A stretch of DNA of 59,573 nt from Prosthecobacter debontii. Lineage in GTDB: Bacteria; Verrucomicrobiota; Verrucomicrobiia; Verrucomicrobiales; Akkermansiaceae. Positions within the stretch are counted from its first letter, which is position 1. Each line of letters begins with the position of its first letter. The position numbers and the translations under genes are program-made. Of the stretch, positions 18,001-26,300 are shown piece after piece. A model generated the notes under the pieces. It saw nothing but the letters and a program-made list of their open reading frames with translations, was not told the origin of the DNA and searched no databases. The stretch spans positions 1 to 59,573 of the forward strand of contig CAMCBV010000016.1 of NCBI GenBank assembly GCA_945873125.1, written 5' to 3'.

Positions 18001-18338
18001 GCACCTGTCGCACGTGGCATCGAAGACGCGTAGTAGGTGGCTTTACCAGGAATCACCCATTCCGGCGCCTTGGTATAGGGAACAAGATACGCTTCCGGGC
18101 GGCGGCAAGCGACCATGCCGAAACCGGCCAATGCGGTCGATGAACCCATGAGTTTGAGGAACGAACGCCGGCTGGTTTCCAGCGCCTCCTGATTTTCCAT
18201 TTCAGCCGCACCCTGCGGAAATTCACGATCCATCCAATTTCGGAATTCTTGGGTGTCCTCAAGTTGGCCTGTACTGCGCCACGAGACGGTGGTCTCGTCT
18301 TTGGGGACTGCGGGGTGTTGCAAAATGCGTTTACTCAT
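15021..18338 (-). CDS. actB: Alternative complex III subunit ActB (molybdopterin-like plus Fe-S)
   Basis: An 1105-residue fusion typical of ActB. The N-terminus carries a twin-arginine-type signal (ETSRRSFLKLMGSS) followed by a hydrophobic stretch ending in a cysteine (GFGMVAC), a possible lipid anchor. Residues of about 80-750 form the molybdopterin-oxidoreductase-like domain, which in ActB carries no cofactor. The C-terminal iron-sulfur domain shows four cysteine clusters: CMGCNACLVAC, CMQCESAPCETVC, CIGTRYCANNC, and CTYC with CQDAC. These should hold three [4Fe-4S] clusters and one [3Fe-4S] cluster and lead electrons from ActC to ActA/ActE. The gene follows actA by 39 bases. Confidence 0.96.
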   Translation of the reverse strand: MSKRILQHPAVPKDETTVSWRSTGQLEDTQEFRNWMDREFPQGAAEMENQEALETSRRSFLKLMGSSTALAGFGMVACRRPEAYLVPYTKAPEWVIPGKATYYASSMPRATGAVPLVVTTYEGRPTKVGPNRLHPDYEGTDAFAQASILDLYSSSRSRHILKGGKKANLADFQAALSEIVKDKSAKMGFVFGADESPTRLRLVSELAKTFTHAKFYQYEALTVDDKDVFGEGVKLVPDFANADRILSLDCDFAGTDPLGSNIAFFNRRKPEGAGYESKPNSESMNRLYSVESAFSLTGGMADHRLRIAPSRIAAIAAQIAREVGAPAGDIAPLTDANELKWIAELVKDLKASGSKTAVVAGSRQSKAVKHLALAINIALGNIGEGKGLRAYQTENKGFGDIAALVADLDSVAVDTVVFLTPANPVYDAPADLNFSKALAKAKTSIHLGDRTNATAYACTWHVPSAHYLESWSDAKSVCGVYSVVQPMILPLYPDCVSEIELLLAFLADGKLVIGEGDKGAPAPAMVAVKTTFNGTETQWNEVLKNGFRASTTHPSTSVALSASAADAISKAKISAPNVKELDVIFATDSSVYDGRWIDNGWLQEAPDPISKLTWDNAVFIAPQTARDLGIYDQIIALETAFASVSPDGEGQNRKSPMITVTVNGKSLTLPVLVSFGQAENTLIIPLGYGQGFNEEDELGRGNSKASKFVGLVGMNRGFDAYPLRTSETSYFATGATIKKTDERYSVALTQEHNAMYGRALAREISTDTVKHKGDFSKQLAGVKKQGNDSHAPENISLYKQEDRQGNTLLSDKLHQWGMTIDLSSCMGCNACLVACQSENNIPIVGKEQVAKGREMHWIRMDRYFATHKENTFDSGNVEMVPQPVACMQCESAPCETVCPVNATVHTEDGLNAMAYNRCIGTRYCANNCPYKARRFNFFDYNKRNPLIKNNLNKGPVGIRHDGEANHLQKNPNVTVRMRGVMEKCTYCVQRIKGAIIRQKRGQKQEVLESGKTSPEYQVSTETLRIPVDSVKTACQDACPAEAITFGNLLDGKSSAMGRAKELERSYDLLNYIGTRPRTSYLARVKNPNPDMPDAPFIGQATIHMV

Positions 18339-18377
18339 ATCAGGGCTGCTGAAAGATGTTTTTGGAAAGATGAGAGA

Positions 18378-19076
18378 TCAGTGGTGGCAGGTAGCGCAAG
18401 TGGTCTTGGGACGAACCGAAAATTGCTCTTTTAACTTCTTGCCGAGATCCAGAGTGGTTGTGACACCTTTGTCCTTGCTGTATTTAGAGACATCAGCATC
18501 GCCGTAGTGGAAATTGAAGACTTCTTCAAGTGGGCGGAGGTGCTTCTCGGGAGAACGGTGGCAATCCAAGCACCAGCCCATTGAATGTGGCTCGGCCTGA
18601 TAAACCACTTCCATCTGATTCACATCGCCATGGCAGCTCTGGCACGAAATCCCGCGGTTTACGTGCGCGGAGTGATCGAAATAAACATAGTCGGGAGCCT
18701 TGTGAATACGCACCCATTCGATCGGCTTGCCGTCGTAGCCGGGATAATTCACATTCATTGAGCGGTGCAGCGGAGCAAGCTTTGGACTGTCCTTTTGAAC
18801 GTGCTGGTGGCAGTTCCAACAAGTATTGCCGCTTGGCACGTTGGAATGACCGGATACATCCACGAAAGAATGACAGTAACGGCAATCAAGGCCGAGCTGT
18901 TCAACGTGGATTTTATGAGAAAAAGGAATCGGTTGCGAAGGTTGATATCCCACAACCTGAGCCTTTGGTGTTGCGTAATAACCTACCGCAAGAACCACTC
19001 CAACACCAATGGTGCCAAGGCAAAATGCGATTTTAAAGGGAAGCAGGTTGGACCAACGTGGAAAAATATTCGCCAT
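18378..19076 (-). CDS. actA: Alternative complex III pentahaem cytochrome ActA
   Basis: A 232-residue protein with one N-terminal membrane helix (FKIAFCLGTIGVGVVLAVGYY) and five CxxCH haem sites: CRYCH, CWNCH, CQSCH, CLDCH and CATCH, the last at the very C-terminus. This number and spacing is the ActA pattern. ActA sits on the periplasmic side of ACIII and accepts electrons from ActB. It is the first gene of the operon. Upstream lies a 350-bp region with a CRP/FNR-type palindrome centred 54 bp before the start and a Fur-type palindrome centred about 114 bp before it. Confidence 0.96.
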   Translation of the reverse strand: MANIFPRWSNLLPFKIAFCLGTIGVGVVLAVGYYATPKAQVVGYQPSQPIPFSHKIHVEQLGLDCRYCHSFVDVSGHSNVPSGNTCWNCHQHVQKDSPKLAPLHRSMNVNYPGYDGKPIEWVRIHKAPDYVYFDHSAHVNRGISCQSCHGDVNQMEVVYQAEPHSMGWCLDCHRSPEKHLRPLEEVFNFHYGDADVSKYSKDKGVTTTLDLGKKLKEQFSVRPKTTCATCHH

Positions 19077-19121
19077 GAGAGCTAAGTGAGTAAGGTGGTG
19101 AGCCGCGCGAAGACTGGGAGA

Positions 19122-19139
19122 TTGTGAAAAAATTCACAA
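19122..19139. promoter_or_regulatory. CRP/FNR-type palindrome upstream of actA
   Basis: The 18-bp sequence TTGTGAAAAAATTCACAA is a perfect palindrome of the form TGTGA-N6-TCACA, the core of CRP-family binding sites. It lies 46-63 bp before the actA start codon. If the promoter is upstream, at or near the Fur-type site, this could act as a repressor site or, as RNA, form a hairpin of 7 bp. The regulator is not in the window. Binding is inferred from sequence only. Confidence 0.5.
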
Positions 19140-19178
19140 GCGTTTTTCTTTCATAAATGTAAAATTAAAATCGCAGCC

Positions 19179-19201
19179 TTATTGAGAATGATTATCAATA
19201 A
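19179..19201. promoter_or_regulatory. Fur-type box upstream of the act-cox operon
   Basis: The sequence TGAGAATGATTATCA at 19183-19197 matches the 7-1-7 Fur palindrome (TGATAATnATTATCA) with one mismatch, and its flanks extend the symmetry to TTATTGA...TCAATAA over 23 bp. It is about 103 bp before the actA start and in no coding region. Related regulators (Zur, PerR) use similar sites, so the metal is not certain. The operon encodes nine c-type haems, a set of Fe-S clusters and haem a sites, so iron control would make sense. Confidence 0.6.
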
Positions 19202-19426
19202 AAACAGACACAAAACCTAAAAACTAAATGATTTGGAGAAACCATAATGTGGTAGGCAGAAATAGCTGACACAAATGAGATAAAATGACTGGTGATGGTG
19301 GTAACAGGGACGAAATAACGATGAAAAACGTAACTGTTAGATTAAACACAAAAGAAGTTTCCCACTAAGAAACCGCGTGACAAACATTTCCGAGGATATC
19401 GAGTAAACCGAACTTGAATTAAGCAC

Positions 19427-20986
19427 TCACCCCATTCTCCGAATAGCGAGAGGATTAGCCTCCTGCAATTCAAGCGGCAATGCGGTATCTGGGAAGCCCT
19501 GCCAGGCGATGGCGCGGCAGAAGCGGAATATCGCCATCGTACCAACGGAAGTACTACGACCATCGGAGGTGGCAGGAAACGGTCCGCCGTGAACCATACT
19601 GGAACAGACTTCGACTCCGGTTGGAAAACTGTTAAAAATGAGCCGACCTGCGCGTTGTTGGAGAGCATTGACTAGGCTAGTGTGTAGCGAGAGCTCCTCA
19701 ACAGTCCCGTGTATTGTGGCAGTGAGTTGCCCTTCCAGTTTAGCGATCGCCGCTTCGATCTGCGCCACGCTGCCACGAACGACAAGCGAGCCAGGACCGA
19801 ACATCTCAGCTTGGAGATGCTCGTTTTTCAGGAAATCTTCAACGGCCACAGCGAAGACCGCGGGTGCGCATTGGCCATGTGCTTTTTCAGCGGCGCTGAT
19901 TGCCAGAACCTTGACACCGGCAATCTTGGAAAGCGATTCGGTCGCATCGGCAAATGCTTTGCAGATTGCAGCGTTGAGCATGGTGCTCGGTTGTCCCACT
20001 TCAACAAGACTCTTGAGTTTCGCAAGGAATTCATCTCCCTGCCCTGTTGGTAAAAAGACCAAACCCGGGTTCGTACAAAACTGTCCGGCACCCAGCGTGA
20101 GAGATCCGTAATAAGCCTCTGCGAGAGCGGCCTCACCTTTCGCGAGTGCACCGGGGAGAAACACGATTGGATTGATCGAACTCATTTCCGCATAAACCGG
20201 AATCGGCTGGGTACGCTTAGCTGCGGTTTCCATGAGCGCCATACCGGCGGTACGCGAGCCGGTAAACCCAACGGCTTGGATGACCGGATGCTTGACGACG
20301 GATTGGCCGACCGTGCGCCCCCCACCGTAAAGAACTGAGAAAACACCCTCTGGCATACCGCATTCCTTGGCTGCCGCAATGACTGCATTAGCAACAATTT
20401 CCGCGCAACCTGGATGTGATGAATGTGCGATCACAACCACCGGGCAACCCGCTGCGAGAGCCGATGCGCTGTCGCCACCTGCCACAGAGAATGCGAGAGG
20501 AAAATTACTCGCGCAAAAAACCGCAACCGGACCAAGCGGACGAAGCATTGAACGCAAGTCCGGTTTCGGAACCGGCTGGCGATCCGGTTGGGCACGCTCG
20601 ATGCGCGCATCCACCCATGAACCTTCCTCTAACAGAGCAGCAAACAAACGGAGCTGTCCAGTGGTGCGACCGGTCTCACCACGCATTCTTGCTTCGGGAA
20701 GTGCGGTTTCCTGAGGACCACGAATCACAATATCCTCGACCACGGCCTCAATGTTCTCGGCAATTTTGCGAAGGAATGCCGCGCGTGTTTTTCCCGGCAA
20801 ATTTGAGTAAACGGGAAACGCTGCAGCGGCCAAAGCCATAGCTTGTTCGACTTCTTCTGGGGTGGCGGAAAGGTAAACCGGAGCAAGAGCTTCACCCGTT
20901 GCGGGGTTGACCGCTTGTCCACACGGCCGAGTGCCAGTGGAACGTGAATAGCCGATGAATGAGGTGCCGGAGAGCTTGGTGATCAT
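19427..20986 (-). CDS. Aldehyde dehydrogenase, alpha-ketoglutaric semialdehyde type
   Basis: A 519-residue NAD(P)-dependent aldehyde dehydrogenase. The catalytic cysteine is in GAGQFCTNPG and the general-base glutamate in VYAEMSSINP; GFTGSRTAG is the cofactor-binding loop. The N-terminus (ITKLSGTSFIGYSRSTGTR) and the QFCTNPG motif match the subgroup that oxidises 2-oxoglutarate semialdehyde at the end of non-phosphorylating pentose, glucarate or hydroxyproline breakdown. I start at the ATG at 20986, which gives the usual N-terminus; the open frame extends about 43 codons further. No other genes of such a pathway are next to it, so the substrate is uncertain. It lies upstream of the act operon on the same strand but about 350 bp separate them. 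Confidence 0.88.
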   Translation of the reverse strand: MITKLSGTSFIGYSRSTGTRPCGQAVNPATGEALAPVYLSATPEEVEQAMALAAAAFPVYSNLPGKTRAAFLRKIAENIEAVVEDIVIRGPQETALPEARMRGETGRTTGQLRLFAALLEEGSWVDARIERAQPDRQPVPKPDLRSMLRPLGPVAVFCASNFPLAFSVAGGDSASALAAGCPVVVIAHSSHPGCAEIVANAVIAAAKECGMPEGVFSVLYGGGRTVGQSVVKHPVIQAVGFTGSRTAGMALMETAAKRTQPIPVYAEMSSINPIVFLPGALAKGEAALAEAYYGSLTLGAGQFCTNPGLVFLPTGQGDEFLAKLKSLVEVGQPSTMLNAAICKAFADATESLSKIAGVKVLAISAAEKAHGQCAPAVFAVAVEDFLKNEHLQAEMFGPGSLVVRGSVAQIEAAIAKLEGQLTATIHGTVEELSLHTSLVNALQQRAGRLIFNSFPTGVEVCSSMVHGGPFPATSDGRSTSVGTMAIFRFCRAIAWQGFPDTALPLELQEANPLAIRRMG

Positions 20987-21371
20987 GGAATTAGATAATT
21001 TGAAAAGTAAAAAAACAGGAGCCTTGGCCATCGCATGCTTGGTAAGAGCAACCCCCTCGGTAAGTTCTGCATTGGCAAGAAGCAGGCGAGGCAGTGGACG
21101 CAAAACACAACACAAGTTAATATGGGCTTTTGGTCAAGACTTGAGCTGATTTATCGGAATTTCTCTGGAAAAGTTCCCCAAGCCAATCCCGCAGGATCCG
21201 TAAACTTTAATCCATTCGTCCGTCACTTTATGGAACACCTGAGTCGCGACTCGGAAATATGTTCTCAGCATGTTCGCCTCATCATTATGGAACACACATG
21301 AAGGCAATACAGATGAATTCGCTAAACTTTTACAAACGGCAAACTTACCGTTCATGGTGATGGCGCGGCTT
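20987..21371. other. Intergenic region upstream of the aldehyde dehydrogenase gene
   Basis: No convincing gene is seen in these 385 bases. Short open frames exist on both strands (about 88 and 73 codons) but they overlap each other and resemble no family. The stretch contains a perfect 12-bp palindrome GAGTCGCGACTC at about 21242-21253 and a repeated TTATGGAACAC word on either side of it (about 21229 and 21287). It probably holds the promoter of the aldehyde dehydrogenase gene and the end of the transcript from 21372-23273. Confidence 0.4.
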
Positions 21372-23273
21372 TTATTTCAATCCGTCCAAAGCTTTGATGA
21401 GCGCTTGTTGGACTCTCGGATCTCCAATGTTCCCAAGATGTCCGCCGTCAGGAAAAACCGTCAGATGGGATTTTGAAAAAGTCGATCTCAGCCAAGAGAC
21501 ATCTTCCGATCGCAGCAGAAAATCATTTTCATTGATGATCACTCGAACTTTAGACTGTGAGCGAAGCTTGCTGCCTTGTATTTTCAAATTCACTTCTTTC
21601 GCAAGCTGATCCTTGCGGATGCCTTTTTTTTCATAATAAGGCACAGCGAATCTCTCGAAATAATCACCCAGAGAATATTTGAGAATCTCGTCATAAACCG
21701 GCTGCCTGCGCCAAGTGGAAACAGGTGTCTGGAGCACTCCGAGATCATTTCTTGATTGGCTCTCGTAGATGATGTCGCGCAGACCCAAACGGAACGCCAA
21801 GCCGATGAGGTATTTTGACTCGTCACCGTCGAATATGACCGGCTGCTCCAGTTTGTTTTTACGCAACACGGCATAGCTTACCTTGTGCATCGTGTTGTTC
21901 ACCCGCTGCTGGCGGTCTGCTTCAGGCCATTTCAGGGGTGCATCCACATAGCTGTCCAACTGCTTGAAACCGTGCATGATGTCCACTGGCATGTCCATGG
22001 CAACGTATCGATCAAAAGTCATGAGTTCGGTTTTCAACTGCGACTCCCTGGCAGCGATCTGCAATGCCATGAATCCACCCATCGATAACCCAATCATCGC
22101 GCGCTTGGTAAAGCGATTGGGATATTTTTCGGTCAGCGCGCGATCCGTCTCGGTCATGGCTGTCAGGAGATCATGACTATCAACTGGCGGATAAACAGGC
22201 AGCGCGGCGGTAGATGCCGTGCTCATGAATTCCGGATGAAACACACTGGTTGTACTGACGACCGAATAGCCATTCACATAGAGGCGCTCTGCCAGACCAA
22301 CCGACATTGAGGAAAGCCGATGGGAGATAAGCCCCGGTGAAATGTAAACCAATGGCGCGGGCTTAGGTTGCACCCAGCATGTGGTTTTCAGTTTACGACC
22401 CGTTGAAGGAATTTTCACCGAGATTTCACGACCTTGAGTCAAGAACTCGGAATGCTGGGGGCCGAATTTTACGGCACCGAATGTCTCCAACGTTGGCAGG
22501 TCGATCGGACCTCTCATCTGCAAGTCGGGCACTCCGCCCTTCGCGCTGTAGGTCCAAACAATTCTTGAGGTAGCATAAGAATCCGCATTCGTTTGGAGTG
22601 AGCGTCTCGCATTTTCGCTATGATCAGACAGATAGTTATAAGTTACAACGGGCGAAATCATGCCGTATGGCGGATAATAGTTGAGAGGCTCGGAAAGTTT
22701 ATCACCCACCAGACCCACCGCACTGCGCTCATCACTTGGCCCGAAAAATGGCAGAACCACATAATGATCCGGTTTCCAACCCCATTTTCCGAAAGTTTGA
22801 ACAAAGTTCGCATCGGATTTTGGCATATCCCACTTGGTCGCGGGATCGAAAAATCCAGCCACACCCACCGTGGAGTTGGTCAGGAAACGTGCGGTTTCAT
22901 CCCCCGCTCCTTCCCAACGGCCCTGCAACATATGATTCACCACCCGACCCGGATAAGTGATGTTGCGTCCAAAATCCCTGATCGATTCACGAGCCCGTGG
23001 CGGCACGAAAGTCCTGTAAACCCGTGATGTCGGATGGATCACACCCAACAAAAGCCCTTCGTTAACCACCCAGACCCCCCGATTCAACGGCTCACCGGCA
23101 TCGTTCAACAAATCCGGAAACGGCGTCACCGAACCGGCGGTCGGCTTCGAATTCACCGCCATTTGGCTTTGAAAATGGGACGAAGAACAACTGCTCAAAC
23201 AGCAGATTCCTACCAACAGAACGAGGTTGAACAGATAAAGAAATGATTTTTTGAACGAGGATAAAATTGGCAT
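21372..23273 (-). CDS. MlaA/VacJ-like lipoprotein fused to an alpha/beta hydrolase
   Basis: A 633-residue lipoprotein (lipobox LSSC, C29). Residues of about 50-205 match MlaA/VacJ, the outer-membrane lipoprotein that removes phospholipids from the outer leaflet: EPLNRGVWVVNEGLLL, VVNHMLQGRWEGAGDETARF, FLTNSTVGVAGFFDPA, FVQTFGKWGW and YVVLPFFGPSDERSA. Residues of about 300-633 form an alpha/beta hydrolase with the nucleophile elbow GLSMGG (S397), a likely acid D584 (INENDFLL) and H612 (PDGGHLGN). MlaA proteins are normally about 250 residues and work without an enzyme domain. The fusion suggests a lipoprotein that both receives and hydrolyses a phospholipid or related lipid; this is an inference. 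The frame is continuous. Confidence 0.88.
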   Translation of the reverse strand: MPILSSFKKSFLYLFNLVLLVGICCLSSCSSSHFQSQMAVNSKPTAGSVTPFPDLLNDAGEPLNRGVWVVNEGLLLGVIHPTSRVYRTFVPPRARESIRDFGRNITYPGRVVNHMLQGRWEGAGDETARFLTNSTVGVAGFFDPATKWDMPKSDANFVQTFGKWGWKPDHYVVLPFFGPSDERSAVGLVGDKLSEPLNYYPPYGMISPVVTYNYLSDHSENARRSLQTNADSYATSRIVWTYSAKGGVPDLQMRGPIDLPTLETFGAVKFGPQHSEFLTQGREISVKIPSTGRKLKTTCWVQPKPAPLVYISPGLISHRLSSMSVGLAERLYVNGYSVVSTTSVFHPEFMSTASTAALPVYPPVDSHDLLTAMTETDRALTEKYPNRFTKRAMIGLSMGGFMALQIAARESQLKTELMTFDRYVAMDMPVDIMHGFKQLDSYVDAPLKWPEADRQQRVNNTMHKVSYAVLRKNKLEQPVIFDGDESKYLIGLAFRLGLRDIIYESQSRNDLGVLQTPVSTWRRQPVYDEILKYSLGDYFERFAVPYYEKKGIRKDQLAKEVNLKIQGSKLRSQSKVRVIINENDFLLRSEDVSWLRSTFSKSHLTVFPDGGHLGNIGDPRVQQALIKALDGLK

Positions 23274-23386
23274 CGAAAGGTAAGAACTGGACGGCAGACT
23301 ACTTAAAATTCACTCCACGTAAAGCCTAGTGACATCATTTCCTATCGATTCGGCTCATACAAACAGCCTTTGAATAGAAACCGCAG

Positions 23387-26300
23387 CTATTTAAGACTGT
23401 TGAAATAGGAAAATAAATCACTGACCTGCTGATCCGTAAAACCATCGATTAACCCTTCTGGCATAAGGGATCGTTTGGAAATATCGTGCGCAGAAATGTC
23501 CTTTTTTGGGATCACCAGCTCATCCGCGCCAATCCGACGGATCTTGAGAGAATCGGCCGTTTCACCTGCAAGAAACCCACTCACCACCGTATCATTTGCG
23601 AGCCGGACATCGTGGCGGTAATACCCGCTTTCGAGCTGTTCGTTCGGTGTGAGGATGTTTCTCAACAGGGATTCGACCCCCATCGCCCCGGCCCCACTCA
23701 GATCCGGACCGATTGCCAGACCTTTGCCGTTCACCTGATGGCAGATCAGGCAGCTTGCTTCCATCAAAGCACGTCCTTTTTCCGCATCCCCTGCCTTTAT
23801 CGCCAGTGCCTCAAAGCGGCGGAACTTTGCCTCATTTACATCGCGCTGCGCCGTGGTCAGCAAAGCTGGAAAATCCGAAACCGGTAGTGCCCCAGCTTTT
23901 CCCTCGGCTTTCAGTTTGGAGACATCTTTCCCTGTGACTCTCAAAACCAGATGTTTGGGAAGCTCAACCCCTGAATAATCCGTCCGGAAATCCATGCGGA
24001 TCTGCTCTGCAGTGCGTGCCACATTCCATATCCGGTATTCATCATACATTGCGGCCGATCCCTGATTATCAGTGGTCTCGCCCAAATTCAGGCCTGTGAA
24101 TGTCTCCGTGCTGGATTTTGATTCTGAAGTATCCAAATCACCATCGAGATAAATCGCAAAGCGGCCATCCGCATCACGTGTGATCGCGCAGTGAATCCAC
24201 TCATTCGCTTTAATGGTCCTCTTGGAAACAACCAAATCCCCCAGCCCCGGGCCGCCGAAGACTCGTAATTTTTCTCCGTAGAAATTAAAATCGGCCCCGC
24301 CTTTCCGACCTAACAAACCACCCGCTTGGCTCACGCCATTACTCAACTTGATCCACGTCTCCACCGTGAATGCACCGCTCAATGTGACATCCGTAAGTAA
24401 CCTGTCTCTTCCCCCACCAGTCAACCGAATCACCGATTTCAACAAGCCTTCCTGTGATTTGAGCAATGCCATAACCGTCGGGTGCTCATGACCCAATACC
24501 GCCGAAACTTTCTCCACCGACGAAATATCGACCTGTCCGAATTTACCCTCGCTCAATGCTTTCGTGAAAGCTTCCGCCTGCGCTTTATTGGACGTCATGC
24601 CGTCCCTCGCAATCGACTTCAACGCTCCGGGCAGATTAGCCCAAAGCTTGGAGATAACATCGATTACTTCCTGACCCGGCATCGATGCGAATCCGGTTAC
24701 CGCTTCGAGCCTCACTTTATCATCCGCATGATCTAATAGATTTTTACAATCTTCCGCTTTCAGGATTTTGATCTCACGTAACGCTGCCAGACCGACAGCG
24801 AGTTCCTCCGGTTTTCTGGATGAGGAAAAAGACCAAGTCCGAACCTCATCGCCGAGTTTTGAAATACGGAACCGACGCGCCACATCAACGACCAGTCGTT
24901 CGTTCTCGGAAGTTCTTGCTTCTTGAAGCAAGGACACACAGGCATCACCTACCGCCGCAACAAAATCCGGAAGGTTTGCAACGGAAGCATCAACCTGGAG
25001 CAACGAACTCAAGATTACTTGGCGCTGATCCTTGGAAGCCAATAGTTTTTTGAATCCATCCTGAACAACTGGGTGTTTGATGTGTTTTGCCAAGATACCC
25101 AACTCCTGCGACGTCGGAGCGCGTTTCATCTTATCCAAATTCTTCACCAACATCACCGCTGCCGCCTCGCCATCCAGAGAACGAGCCGCGAGCGCAGCTG
25201 CCTCATCAGACAACTTCATCTCAGCCATCATTATCTGCGTCTGTTCCGGATGAGCCGACATCGCCCAGCGAATCAAATATCGCTCGAATTCTCTATCATA
25301 CGCATCACGCCCGCCAGCCGGCAGCGGCGCTTTCGCATAAGCAGCAGCAACTTCAATCATCGCTGCTGTCACTTGACGATTCAAACGCACCGAGTTGATC
25401 ACCATTGCACGCACCCGGAAATGGGGATCGTCGCGCAACGCCTCCATCACCTGTAGGAAATCTTTTTCTGGAAGCGACGCCTCTCCCGCAATACGCGCAG
25501 CTTCGTGACGGAAAGTGGCAAGTGGAGATTTTGACAAAATCACTAACAGATTTGTATCGACCGCTTTGAGACCTTCAAGCGCCCACAGTGCGCCCAAGCG
25601 TTTAGCATCGCTCAATTTCGCATCATTCAATATATTTTTCAAATCAGGCACCAACTTCGTTTCCTTCCGATCCACAATCTCATTCCACGCCATCGAAGAC
25701 ATGCGCGCATTCGCTCCGCCTAACAAACCTAACAATCCTTTACCATCGAGCTTCGCCAAATCCACACGTGGCGCAACCGCTTGATCCTTGTGACGTATTC
25801 TCCATATTCTGCCGCTAGTTTTATCACGATCCGGATGCGCTCTCGCAACCTCGTTGTGAGAAATGATTTTATTATACCAATCCACCACATACAAACAGCC
25901 ATCGGGACCGAAGTGCGCGGCGATCGGCCGGAAATTCTTGTCATCCGTGAGCATGAAATCCGGTCCCTTTTCGTAGATCGGATGACCTTTCGTATCGCGC
26001 GTCATGGTTACGATTTGAATTTTCGAGGTGATGGGGTTCGGAATGTAAAACACCTGTTTTTCGGGGAAATCTTTCGAGAACGGCGAACCTTCATCCTCTG
26101 CCAACGCGAGTCCGCTCAAGCCTGTTCCACCCATCTGACTACCCTTCAAGGAAGCTGGCTGAATCGGCGCGTCTTCCCTCAAACGCGGACCGAACGGAGT
26201 CGGGTAATTTGATCCAGTTACAAACTCCATCACCGGATTACCTCCATCATTCGCCTCTTGGATATAAGTCTCGCCGGTTCGTGAAATCACCAAACCCCAA

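Noticed and set aside
21035..21355. Two overlapping short open frames on opposite strands
   Set aside because: Neither has a recognisable family, start signal or conserved feature; treated as intergenic.
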